Below, piece by piece: positions 1 through 9,514 of a DNA stretch of 39,321 bases (position 1 is its first letter; every line of letters starts with the position of its first letter). Position numbers and translations under genes: made by a program. The stretch is from Mastigamoeba balamuthi (Eukaryota > Evosea > Mastigamoebida > Mastigamoebidae). The notes under the pieces were generated by a model, which saw only the letters and a program-made list of their open reading frames with translations, was not told the DNA's origin and did no database searches. Location: assembly GCA_902651635.1 (NCBI GenBank), contig CACRSC010001925.1, positions 90,232 through 129,552 of the forward strand. Direction: 5' to 3'.

Positions 1-111
1 GCGGTGCGCGTGTGGACCCTCAGCTCCCGGAGATCATCCCCGCGGGTGACTGGCCCCTTACAGCGCGCCCTGTCTTGTGCTGGAGTCTGACACAGAGCCC
101 CGGCAGAGTGC

Positions 112-787
112 ATGGACGACGTGTCGTGGGTGGAGGTCACGTTCCACGAGAAGCAGGCGCCGCAGGGAGAGGGCATGGCCCTGTCGGAGGCGGACACGCA
201 GCACACGTCGTTCGGGCTGGCATTCGGGGGAGAGGCACAGCTGAAGCAGGCACAGAACACCTGTGCGGCCTCAGCCCACGATTGCCGCTCTGATTCCTCA
301 CCTGTTCATGCATGCACGTGCAGCAATCGCGACGTCGCTGGCGCTCGACAGTCTGACGGTGGAGAAGGAAGAGGATAAGAAGGCCCCGGAGTCGGAGAAA
401 CGGCGCGAGGACAAGCTGGAGCTGCAGGTGCCGGGCGGGCAGGAGCAGGAGCAGGAACAAGGGCCGTTCGAGATGACGAAGAAGGAGCAGGAGGCCGTGT
501 TCGTGATGGAGCCCAGGACGGAGACGGGGCGGGAGCTGTGCCAGAAGCTGTTCGGCGTAACGCAAGGCCGGACGGCGCCGGGAGAGTACGTGATGGGCGT
601 GAGGATGGACGGGGCGTTCAAGGAGCGCGCGACGGAGGAGCAGATCGGGAACGACCTGTTCCGGACGTGCAAGGGCAGCAAGGAGTTCGAGCTGGATAAG
701 CGGCAGCGGGAGCTGGGCAGGGTGCTGCACGGCTTCGCGCACTGGGCCAAGCGGACGGAGCAGTGGCGGCGGACGGGGCAGGAGCTG
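112..787 (+). CDS. Hypothetical charged protein, probably partial
   Basis: I do not recognise this protein. Two exons join cleanly: one from 112 (or from an acceptor near 98) to 262, and one from 324 to about 787. They are separated by a 61-bp GT..AG intron (263-323) whose phase-1 join restores a single frame. The product is rich in Glu, Lys, Arg and Gln, with a QEQEQEQ run and then a more structured stretch (FEMTKKEQEAVFVMEP, then GRELCQKLFGVTQG). The ATG at 112 may not be the true start: an AG acceptor lies just upstream and the frame stays open back to it, so earlier exons may lie outside the window. The 3' end is also unresolved. After residues RRTGQEL the frame runs into pyrimidine-rich, intron-like DNA carrying an inverted repeat. 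No domain or localisation signal was seen. Confidence 0.5.
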
Positions 788-796
788 TGCCCCTTT

Positions 797-945
797 GCTT
801 GGACCCAAGCAGCGTCGGGCTTCACCCAGGCGCTCCCTTCCCCTCTCCCTCCTGCTTGAGCGTTCTGCACGGCACTGCACTGCCCACGAGGGGCCATGCC
901 ATGGCGGAAAGCCAGAAGAGAAACAAAGTGAATGCCAGTGGCTGG
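797..945 (+). repeat. Inverted repeat, left copy
   Basis: About 150 bp here match the reverse complement of 38711-38860 with only scattered differences (roughly 94% by eye). The shared block includes the 15-mer at 871-885, which is also present in the NAC alpha intron. Similarity fades past 945. The block is pyrimidine-rich at its left end, like an intron 3' end. Confidence 0.75.
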
Positions 946-1316
946 TTTTCGACCCGAACTGTATTCATAATTTCATACCCGAAGGCTTCCCTTCAATGAT
1001 AGAACGAGAGGAACGCGGTCTGGCGCGGACTCACACTCGAATCAACCTGTTATCAACAAAGAGAAGGCGCACGCCGTTTATTCCTTCCGCACAGCCGCTG
1101 TAGGCCACAGAAGCCATTGCATACCGCATATTTGGACTACCTTTCCCGCCTGTTTATGATCTCGTCATCAGCCTCCTGGGATCGGGTGTTAGCTTGATTC
1201 CCTGTACAATTCACGACGACCGAGGACGCCAGATATCATCCTCGTGACGACGAGAGTACATTGTCAACGGCTATGCAGAACACGATCCAGTTCCAGCGAC
1301 CGGCGTTAACTAGGTC

Positions 1317-1973
1317 GTGGAGGCCGGAGCTGATGTAGATCCTCATCGAGCCACCCGCAGCAACTACAAGGCCCTGCGCCTGTCAATGCTGACGAGGGAC
1401 GTGCCGTCGATAATGCTGATCGCGGAGCCTGCTGCGGGACATCCAGTTTATGTGCGACTGCTCGCCGTCGTACCTGCCGGGCGTGTCGGAGCACCTGATC
1501 AACTGGAACATGATCCAGGTCGGCTCGGCCGCGCTCGAGCTCGTCGCCGAAAACTGAAGCCGGACATGCTCCCCGCGTACCCCGAGTCGCCACGTTCGTC
1601 CAAGGCCAACATCGTCGGCGCGCTCTTCATGCGGGAAGAAGGCATACGACGCGTCACTCTCCGTCGAGCCCCCAGGTCCTCGAGCCAGGGTCCGGACCGC
1701 ACCGTATTCGGCAGCCTGCGCAGCGACGTGGTTGCGATTCCGCTGCCTAAGCTCGTGTCACTCATCATGGCACACAAGGCGCACACGCCGCTCGTGCTCA
1801 ACAGCGCCAGCTTCGCGCCCGAGGATCGCAGGCTGGCGGCCCTCGTGGCTCTGCTGCTGGGACACACCACTTTGCCTTTGCGCCCCCTCAGTAGTCTCAG
1901 TACACGCTCAGCAGAGCAAACGCCCATGGCCAGCATTCCGGAACGTGTGATCAACAATGCGTGCGCAGTTTGA
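1317..1973 (+). pseudogene. Decayed coding stretch, family unknown
   Basis: This interval has coding-like codon use, but no single frame explains it. One frame reads NYKALRLSMLTRDVPS. A second, starting near 1420, reads LLRDIQFMCDCSPSYLPGV and continues to LINWNMIQVGSAALELVAEN before a TGA at about 1555. A third (the frame of 1317-1973) then looks coding, with AYPESPRSSKANIVGALFM and later DVVAIPLPKLVSLIMAHK. I found no splice sites that join the pieces well. It may be a frameshifted pseudogene or poor sequence. I do not recognise the family. The interval from about 950 to 1316 shows no other feature. Confidence 0.35.
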
Positions 1974-1980
1974 AGTGTTG

Positions 1981-2564
1981 TCAGTAGTTGCTGAGCGACG
2001 GCATACAGACCGTCAGTATCCTCTGCATCGCCACGGTCGAGTTGACTGCGATGAACAGCGCATACTCAATGGGGATGATGCACGCCACGACCGCTGGCAG
2101 CCTCAGGAACAGCCTGAGCACAGACCCCACCGCCAGCCAGCAGACCGCTTGCAGCACCTCGGCCGCCGAAGCCGCTGCGTTGCGGACAGCCGCCTCGGCG
2201 GTGCCGAAGCCCCGCTCCAGCGAGAGCACAGGAGAGGCCGCAGCGGCCAAGGCGCCCGGGAGGTCCCCCGCCCACCGGGCCGCGGACTCAAAGGCCGAGG
2301 GGAACGAGCGGCCGCTCAGGCGCAGCGCCGCCTCCAGCGCGACGAGCAGCAGCACCGCGATGCCCTCGGCCGACATGGCCCCGCGCGCCACCGGACGCAG
2401 CAGCGGGAGCCTCGCGTACACGCCCACCAGCGGCCATCGGGCCAGCGCGCCGGGTATCACGCAGCGCTGCGTCACTCCGTAGTCCGACAGCATCTCTGCG
2501 AGGGTGGGTGGGCACTCCGAGCTCAGGGCGAGGGGAGGAAGAGAGAATAGAGAGACATGCAGAC

Positions 2565-2603
<39 letters not shown>

Positions 2604-3160
2604 GACAGAGAGAAAGACAGAGAGAGACAGACAGACAGACAGAGACAGAGACAGAGACAGACAGACAGATAGAGAGGGGGCCCTACGCGTACCCTCGACT
2701 GCGCGGAGCTGGCTGTCGGGGAACCACAGCAGCGCGACGCGAGACGGGGCGCCGGGCACGAGCGGCTCTCTCGACTCGAGCACGAGGCAGCCGAGGCCCT
2801 CGGCGGCGCCGCGGATGAGCCTGTAGCCGCAGAGGCTGTGCCACTCGGCGCGCACCCCGACGGGCTCCACCGCGAGCTCGTCGTCCGTCAGCGACAGCCA
2901 CAGCTGCGGGCCACAGTGCTCGCGCGCCCCCACACGCACACGCGCCAGGCGGATGCAGGGCTGCGGCTGCTGGTGGTCGGGCGGCAGCGCGTCCTGGGAG
3001 GGCTGTGCGGGCTTGGGGGGCTCAGCGGGGTCTCTGGCCGCCGGCTGCTCCCCCCCGCGGAACACGCCCGGAGCAAGCGCGTGCGGGCAGGGCGTTGAGA
3101 GGGAGAGCAACTCACGGGGGCGCCGTCTGCGCGTGGCTCGGGTTGCGCCATCTCTGCCAT
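1981..3160 (-). CDS. Unrecognised membrane protein, three exons
   Basis: The predicted product is 303 aa. Exons on the minus strand are 3160-3116, 3044-2693 and 2495-1981. Both introns have GT..AG ends (phase 0 and phase 1), and the joined length divides by three. The start is MAEMAQPEPRAD. A Pro/Ala-rich linker follows, then a soluble-looking block of about 100 residues (LWLSLTDDELAVEPVGV, then GCLVLESREPLVPG). The last exon carries at least two hydrophobic segments, around GIAVLLLVALEAAL and LPAVVACIIPIEYALFIAV, and the protein ends MPSLSNY. This order suggests an integral membrane protein with a beta-rich N-terminal domain. I considered seipin-like topology but see no diagnostic motif. Intron 2 holds a large GACA microsatellite. 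A decayed piece of the last exon reappears at 4218-4317. Confidence 0.65.
2550..2672 (+). repeat. GACA/GAGA microsatellite
   Basis: Imperfect GACA and GAGA repeats run for about 120 bp, entirely within intron 2 of the minus-strand membrane-protein gene. They generate long spurious frames of Arg/Gln/Thr or Ser/Leu/Val that should not be annotated as genes. Confidence 0.9.
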
Positions 3161-3458
3161 CTCTGCTTCCTTCCGCGGACCCGCCGGTACAGTACGGCAG
3201 TTAGCTCTCTGGTTTCTGTGCTGGTATCTTGGGGCACAGGAATCTCTGCGATATTCCCAGATTATGATGGTTCGGGAACTGCGACGCGGCAGAGATGGTG
3301 AAGCACGGACGGGTACCAGATGACATCATCAATAGTACTCTGAGTCGTTAGATTCGCATACGCGGCCACCAGGCAGTGTGAATGTGCTTTTGTTGCCAGT
3401 TTGGCCAGGAGGGGTGCCGCGCTCAAGTTTGGCACAGAGCACATACAGTGCTGTGCTA

Positions 3459-3794
3459 TCACGGTACACTTTTTAAAGGCATGTGACCCTGGAGAAGAGC
3501 GATCTGGCATCTGACCTCAGCAAGCTTGCACTTGGCTGCCTCCTCACACTGACAATGGCGCTTGGTCTCGGCACACTGACACTCAGCCTCGGCACACTGG
3601 CACTCAATCTCGATGAGGAAGTTGGCCTGGCTGTGGGTTGTGGATGCACTACGAGGTGGGACCTTGTTGTTAAAGGCCAAGAAGAGGTACACAGGTCCAT
3701 GCTTGTACTCGAGCTCGGCCCAGCCAGCTTGGTGAAGATCACATCTTCCGAGATAGAGCAGCCCAACTGCAGGCTGCTCGCTGTGTTTGTTCAT
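3459..3794 (-). other. Small Cys/Glu-repeat ORF in the transposon block
   Basis: A 111-codon minus-strand frame begins MNKHSEQPAVGLLYLG. It contains a short internal repeat, ECQCAEAECQCAE followed by a related unit, HCQCEEAAKC. I do not recognise it. The repeat is strong at DNA level too (tandem units of about 18 bp near 3560-3610), so the frame may only reflect a minisatellite. Its position inside the AT-richer block suggests transposon debris rather than a host gene. Confidence 0.25.
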
Positions 3795-4217
3795 TCATAC
3801 CTCAGAAATCAGCATAAGATGGAACCTTTATTGAGAACATCATCGTACGTGTCCGAGCTGTGAGCAGACGCAGTGAGCTGAGATGCTGCGATCGTGAGCA
3901 CATTGTATGCCAACATCTCCAATAGGTGCTCAGAATGGAAGATGCAGAAGCAGCAGTGGGCATGAAGTGATGACACTAAGGACGATAGCATAAGAGATGG
4001 CAGGAGCAGCATCAGGGATAGCGGGAGCAGCAGCAACTGCATCAGAGAAGGTGACAATGACAGCAGAGAGAGTGCCTTAAGGTGCTGGGGCTGCGCCAAT
4101 CACAACTGCGGCGAATGTGCACTTGTCTTTCTTTCTGACCATGTTCCGACTCACACATGATCAATTGAAAAAAATTGAAAAAATCCCGGAACCACACACC
4201 AAAGATATTGCACTGTT

Positions 4218-4317
4218 CTGAGCAGATGGTGTGGCATCAGCGGCACCATGCACATGGTCAGTATCCTCTGCATCACCACAGTACACTGCAATTAACAGTG
4301 AGTGTGTACTCAATGGG
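4218..4317 (-). repeat. Decayed copy of the neighbouring gene's last exon
   Basis: The block aligns to 1991-2074, the C-terminal coding end of the membrane-protein gene, in the same relative orientation. The first 18 bases of the core (4257-4274 against 2012-2029) are identical. The rest differs mainly by substitutions toward A/T and small gaps that destroy the frame. It is a non-functional partial duplicate. Confidence 0.7.
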
Positions 4318-6165
4318 TATCTCTGAATATGAAGAGGCCTCTGGTCCATCCAAATGCAAAGGCAATCAACTTCATTCATTCTGTTCTGGGTCCGTGTCAC
4401 ACTGCAGCAGTAGCTGAACATGCTCATCTGTGTGTGGGAAACGTCTGTAGACTGATGGTAGAAAGGTTTCACACTGGAGTGGTGACGTCATAACACCAGG
4501 GAGCTGAGAACAGAGATGTAGGGCGTTTCTCGCTGTTTCGGAAGATATTTGAATCTTTTTTCAAATCTTTTTCCGTGCAGGAAATGAGCAGGCTGTGCCC
4601 CTGGCCTCCTTCAGACGACGATGGACGGTGGCTCAAGCAGTCTCACCACGTGCGCCAACCCCTTCCCACTCTCTGGCCAATGGCATGCCAGTGCTTTTGT
4701 GGTGGCAGTCGCCAACCGCCAACCCTCTTTATTCTGATCTTCCACCCTGCGACACCCCCAACAATTATCTTCTTTGTCATAAGTCATCTGAGCGATCGAT
4801 GGCCTGTCCTCATGGCCATCGATTGCTCAGACGACTTCTGATGAAGAAGCCCTTGATGGACTGTGGCACGGGGCGCACTTGGGTGTGTGCGCAAGAAACC
4901 ACACCTGGTCACCAAAGCCAGATTCTAATATGCCACATACCTTCCACACTCTCCACAGGAACCTCAGTGTGTTGGAGGCTCTGTGAAGACAATACGGGAT
5001 GCACATGCTGCCTCTCTTCAAGCTGCATGCAAGGCGTCTGCAAACTGCATGCTCCAAGTGTGCCTTGGTCTCACCCCTCCTCCTGTCACTTCGTACACCC
5101 TTGAGAACAACAGTTGGCCCATAATACAGTCACGGTGTGTATCTTTTCCTTCTCTTTTTCTCATAAGTTTACAGGAGAAGTCCAAAAAAGAACAAGATAA
5201 TACAATCTGTTGTCTCAGAGCAGCCAAACACATCATCTGTGGGGCTGGGTGCTTCACCTGGGGTTGCAACTGCAGTAAGTGACCTGCCAGCAATGTCTGT
5301 CCCTGGGTATGTCATTTCTCTGTTACTCCTAACTCATTTATGTGTACAGTGCATCTGGTCAAGATGTTACTCTGTCCCAGTCCGCAGAGAGTGCTCCTGT
5401 TACTGAGCCCTTTGCCACAGCATCTGTCACTGTGGATAGTGAGACAGTCTTACCTGCCCTAATCGAAGTTCTTGTAAGATCTCCTCTCTTGTCTGAATTA
5501 GCATGTGACAGGTCATCATCTTCAAGCAAGTGAAGGCACTGCTTCGCTTCTCAGAGGAGAACGGTTTGCTGCCACAGAATAGTCCGTACTGCCAATCATG
5601 GTCAAGACCTTTCTCGGAAGGACACAACCACATTCTTGGAGCTCATCAATTCGGCAGTCACTCAGGCTCACCGTGATCAGGGAGAGGCTCTTCTCCATGT
5701 GCTGTATCCCCCTGGAGTTACACACCAGTGTCTCAACCCTCAGAGACTTGTTCTTACACAACAAGTTCTTGACGGGCTATTGCTACCAGTGCAAGGTCGT
5801 CCCTGGGCCAAATTCAAAGGGACCAAAGAGCTTCTCTATATTCAGTATAAAACTCGTTGTATTCAAGTTGCAACTGCTATTGGAATGAAGATGGAGCCAC
5901 TTCCTGAATCAACCTGAAGAGGTGTTCTAAAAGAGTGCTACTGCATTTACTACAAGTGCTACCTGACCACTGTATCTGGTGCAAGTGTCATGGTGAACTT
6001 GAACAACAGGACCACCTTTCTGCAAAGGAATATCATTTGTTTCTTTTATACTAACTGGCTTCCAGGAAACAAAGGAATTGCTAGAAGTCCAGTTTCATGA
6101 TCAGACCTGGCTGTCGCAACGTTATTGGTGTTGTCACATTTGCTGGTTGATTTGGCAGGGCAATA

Positions 6166-6729
6166 GTGAAATCACTCTGGTCATTATTGATTTTGCTAAA
6201 CTATTGGCATCATCTGTGTGAGTTGTTCCATCTGTTTCCATTCACTCATCCTGAATGCAAGTATATTCTCCAAATCAGTGATGGCTGCTCAGGGCAATGG
6301 AAAAATCGTGGAATGGTGCCTCATTATGACCTTGTGTGGAAGGCTTTTCAAAAGCAGAGCAAAGAATTCGAACTGCATTGGTTTGCTAGTAACCATGGGC
6401 AAGAGGCTTGCGATGGAATAGGAGTTGCTTTCAATTGGTGGACAACAAATAGCCAGTTCAATGCTGATGGAACCACAACTCCTATTAAAACAAAAGACCA
6501 GCTCATACAGTCTCTTGCTGCTGAAGGGACAACCTCTGTGGAGCTTACTATTCCAGACGATGTTCAAGCACTGCCAATGAAGGAGTCTGACGAAGTTGTG
6601 GGCCAGCGGACCTGGCACAAGTTAACCTTTGCAGAGGAGCCTGGAGAGCCTTCACAACCTCCTGTGCCTGTTGTTTACTCATGGAGGACCTCAACTCCTG
6701 GAGAAGTTCCATCAAAAAAAGGGTGCTGA
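6166..6729 (+). pseudogene. Transposase-like C-terminal fragment
   Basis: The frame encodes up to 187 residues. Its core reads ILQISDGCSGQWKNRG, then HWFASNHGQEACDGIGVAFN about 40 residues later. This spacing (SDG..Q(W/Y)K, then SxHG..xCDG.G) resembles uncharacterised transposon-encoded proteins that I recall from cnidarian and other animal genomes, where the form is SDGCAGQYK and then SRHGKGPCDG. That resemblance is from memory, not a search. The aspartates in SDG and CDG are candidate catalytic residues of a DDE-type nuclease. The first 20 or so residues look out of frame with a homologous upstream region, and the N-terminal half is scattered upstream with stops, so the element is probably inactive. 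Confidence 0.45.
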
Positions 6730-6898
6730 GGGTCCCAAGCGATGTCGTCCTTATTTGACCAAAATCTCGGAATCAAACCAGTTTATTACATCATCACTGA
6801 TACATTTCATAATTGACAACATCTAAGAAAGCTAATTCCTGAAACTGAGACCAATCTGTAAACATGTTCAGCTTCCCCTGCGGTGTGACGCAACATTC

Positions 6899-6904
6899 TT
6901 TATT
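6899..6904 (-). promoter_or_regulatory. Candidate poly(A) signal for SYF2
   Basis: AATAAA on the minus strand, about 155 bp beyond the SYF2 stop codon. Position and orientation fit 3' end formation for that gene. Confidence 0.4.
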
Positions 6905-7057
6905 GCGGCCACTGCTGAGTGTGCCACGCCACGGAGATGCCCTTGGTGAACCCCCCCGTACGGGGATATTCCTGACAGTCTTCCCCCGGTGATCAGCCGC
7001 AGCATCTTCGTCTCCCCCCTGCGGAGCGCAAGGCAGTGGCAGCGGGTGGGAGGGAGT

Positions 7058-7950
7058 TCAGAGCGAGGTGCCGCGCTCGAGGTTGGCGCGGATCTCGGCC
7101 GTGTGCGGGTCGAAGGCCCTGGCGAGCTTCTCGTTGAACTGCCTGTTGCGCTCGTTGATGTAGTCGACGTCCTTTGTCTCGAAGACGGGCCGCCTGCGCG
7201 AGAACTCCTTGCGCCGCGCGATCGTGCGGTTGAGCTCCGAGACCATCCTGTCGACCGCCTCGGCCTTGGGCTTCTCTGCGCAGGCTGCCGCCAGCGCGTC
7301 GGCCTCGCCTGCGAACATGTCGGGCCCCAGCCTCCGCCGCTGCTCCTCGTACTCGCGCCTTATCTGCGCGGCCCCGCGCTGCTCGATCGCCCGCACGCGC
7401 CGCTCGTAGACGCGCGCCTGGCAGTCGTCGTCGTAGACCTGCCAGCCCGGCGGCTGCCCGTCCCCGTCCTCTCCGTCGCCCCCGCGCGGGCGCTTCTTCT
7501 GCGACGCGCGCTCGGCCGTCTCGGCGGTCACGTCGAGCAGCAGCGCCTGCTCGGGGTCGCGCTGCTCCTGCTTGGCCCGCTCGCGCACCCGCTCCGCCCT
7601 GCCCTCCTGCCGCTCCCGCTCCTGCTGCGCCCCCGACGGGCCCCCGCCCAGCTTCCGCTTCGCCTCCTCCTCCAGCGCCTTGCGCGTGTTGCTCCTCGCC
7701 TCGCTCTGCGTCCGGCGTTGGCGTTGGGCTGCTGGGGGAGGACGGAGGGGAGGGCGGAGAGGGCGGCGCTCACGGCCTTGGAGCGCAGCGCGAAGAGGCG
7801 CTGCTGGAGGGCCGAGAGGGTCGGCGGGCCCGAGGGGGCGGGCGCGGAGGACGGGGCCGCGGCCGGCGGCGAGGCGGCGTCCGTCGGTTTCCCGTCCGCA
7901 GACGCGTCCGCTTGTGTGCGCTCGGCGGGCGTGTGCTCCTCGTCGCTCAT
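7058..7950 (-). CDS. SYF2: Pre-mRNA splicing factor SYF2
   Basis: The predicted product is 274 aa, encoded by exons 7950-7774 and 7705-7058 with a 68-bp phase-0 intron between them. The C-terminal half carries the SYF2 signature: GWQVYDDDCQARVYERR, then IDRMV-type helix AVDRMVSELNRTIARR, then FSRRRPVFETKDVDYINERN, ending EIRANLERGTSL, which closely matches the family's conserved ending. The N-terminus is a low-complexity Ala/Pro/Ser tail starting MSDEEHTPAERTQAD. SYF2 belongs to the NineTeen/Prp19-associated complex and acts in the nucleus during spliceosome activation, which fits an intron-rich genome. The length is close to that of other members (about 215-280 aa). The gene is divergent from Abi across 132 bp. 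Confidence 0.93.
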
Positions 7951-8082
7951 GCTTTTCTAGATTTCAAGGAGCCGATATTTTATATCACGGGCGTGAATAT
8001 CTCGGTGGTGGAAGGTTTTCAACGTTTTTTGCGCCGTCTTAGGGTTGGGGCTGCGTCGAGGCCACAAGACTCCCCCCGCGGC
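7951..8082. promoter_or_regulatory. Divergent promoter, SYF2 / Abi
   Basis: This 132-bp gap separates two divergent start codons and must hold both promoters and 5' leaders. It contains two GATAT/ATATC elements (near 7972 and 8000) in a locally AT-rich patch of about 35 bp. Similar motifs occur in three other divergent gaps in the window. Confidence 0.45.
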
Positions 8083-9198
8083 ATGGACCAAGCTCGCACC
8101 ATCTCGGAGACTGGCTTCCAGGAGGCCCTCGACCAGCTCACCGCCAACAAGGTGCCCTTTTCCTTTTGCCCCTTCTCCCCTCTTTCCTTCCCCCCTCGCA
8201 TTCTCGATCGGAGAAACCCTGCTGCCTTTGTTCCATCGCCGCAGGCCCCCTGTCCCCTCTGGCCTCCCTCACGCCCCCCGCCTCGTGCGAGCGCAGAAAA
8301 CCATCGCGGACATCGCGCAGTTCTGCTCCGAGGCGTACGTGCCCGGCAAGGAGGCAGAGGTCTTTGGCCAGACCAAGGAGTACACCACCAACGCGCTGCT
8401 CAACGTCGCCTACCACATCCAGAACGTCGTCGCGCGCGTCCAGGACTTCCTGCAGCTGCAGTCCACCGAGCTCGACAGGCTCGACCTGCAAGTCCGCACC
8501 ATCAACGAGGTCCGCTCGTTTTCCCCCTTGAGAGGGGCGTTTATTTTTGTTCCTCTGTCGCCTGAGCCTCTGACGGTGTGGCGCCCGCGCCTTTGTGCAG
8601 AGAGTCCGAACGCACCTGACAGACAAGGGCCAGACCGGCAGCCGCCCGGAGGAGTCCAGGCGCGAGTACCACAGGACTTCCAAGATTGTCAAGCTGGAAG
8701 GTTTCCGATTCCCGTCCTGAACTCCCCCTCCCTGCCCACTCCCGCTCTATTTCCTCCAGGCTCTTCCAAGGTGGCCACCCGCAAGCGTCCGCGGTGGCCG
8801 TCAGATACGGAGCCGAGATATCTCCTGGATCTCCTGCAAATCCTACTTTGCCCTCCCCCGCGTGTCTGACCCACCGCACGCCCCTGCGCGTCTGTGCAGG
8901 CGACAAGCTGCCCGAGATGGCCAAGCCCCTGCCGAGGGCGCAGCTGGGCGAGTTCAGCGGGGAGAGTGGGGTGACCGCGCCCGTGGCCCCGCACTCGATG
9001 CCCACGATCACGCGCACGCAGAGCAGCAGCTCCGGCATCCGCGCCTCTGTCGCCCCCGGGGCCGTCGCGCCCGTCGCGGCAGCCCCCGCGCCCCCGACGC
9101 CGCCGCCGCCGGCCTCGCCCGGCGCCCCGTCGATGGCCGCGCCCCCGCTCGCTCCCCCGCCGTCGATGAGCGCCCCGCCGCCGCTGCCGCGCCGCTGA
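8083..9198 (+). CDS. Abl interactor (Abi) homolog, WAVE complex
   Basis: Exons are 8083-8151, 8297-8509, 8601-8700, 8760-8861 (or to 8786) and 8900-9198, giving 260 or 235 aa. Both versions keep frame. The 8786 donor gives a more typical 113-bp intron; the 8861 donor gives only 38 bp. Residues 1-130 match the Abi helical region: FQEALDQLTANK, IADIAQFCSEAYV, TKEYTTNALLNVAYHIQNV and the basic REYHRTSKIVKLEG, which corresponds to the HHR segment. The tail is Pro/Ala-rich and ends PPPLPRR with no SH3 domain, unlike animal Abi. Abi joins WAVE/SCAR, Nap1, Sra1 and HSPC300 to drive Arp2/3 actin assembly at the cell cortex. The gene shares a short divergent promoter with SYF2. Confidence 0.85.
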
Positions 9199-9480
9199 GG
9201 CAGAGGCGGAGGGGCCGGAGGGGGAGGGGAAGGGCGACTGTGGGAGGCTGTCCCGCAGAAGCAAGAAGCAAGAAGCAGCGATCCCCCTCCCCCTGTGGAG
9301 TCGCCACCCGCCCTGTCCTGCGGGCGTGTCCAACTGTACACGACGCAACCGCTCGCCTGCTGGCCTGGGCTGGCCGTTTGAGAACGCAACAAAAATCCCG
9401 CATTTGTTTACTGTCCGCCCCTTGAGATTCCCGACAGTTTTTAAAGAGCGCTGTCCCTCGTTGTCCCTTCTTGCCAAATC

Positions 9481-9486
9481 AATAAA
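9481..9486 (+). promoter_or_regulatory. Candidate poly(A) signal for Abi
   Basis: AATAAA 283 bp after the Abi stop and only 29 bp before the Siva-like start codon. This implies very tight spacing between the two transcripts. Confidence 0.35.
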
Positions 9487-9514
9487 CGGGATCCCAAGGC
9501 AGCGGGCCTGCGCC

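Larger units (their letters stand above)
3190..6850. mobile_element. AT-richer block, probable decayed DNA transposon
   Basis: Base composition falls clearly below that of the flanking genes, and the region lacks the compact multi-exon genes seen elsewhere. Short frames on both strands look like broken coding sequence. The only recognisable one is a transposase-like segment at 6166-6729. Upstream of it, around 5340-6160, coding-like pieces are scattered over several frames with stops between them. I found no terminal inverted repeats or target-site duplication, so the limits given are those of the composition shift. The block also contains a decayed copy of part of the adjacent gene (4218-4317). 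No intact gene is supported between 3160 and 7058. Confidence 0.5.

Noticed and set aside
2504-2826. Frames of repeating Arg/Gln/Thr/Asp or Ser/Leu/Cys
   Set aside because: They translate the GACA microsatellite in an intron and have no independent support.
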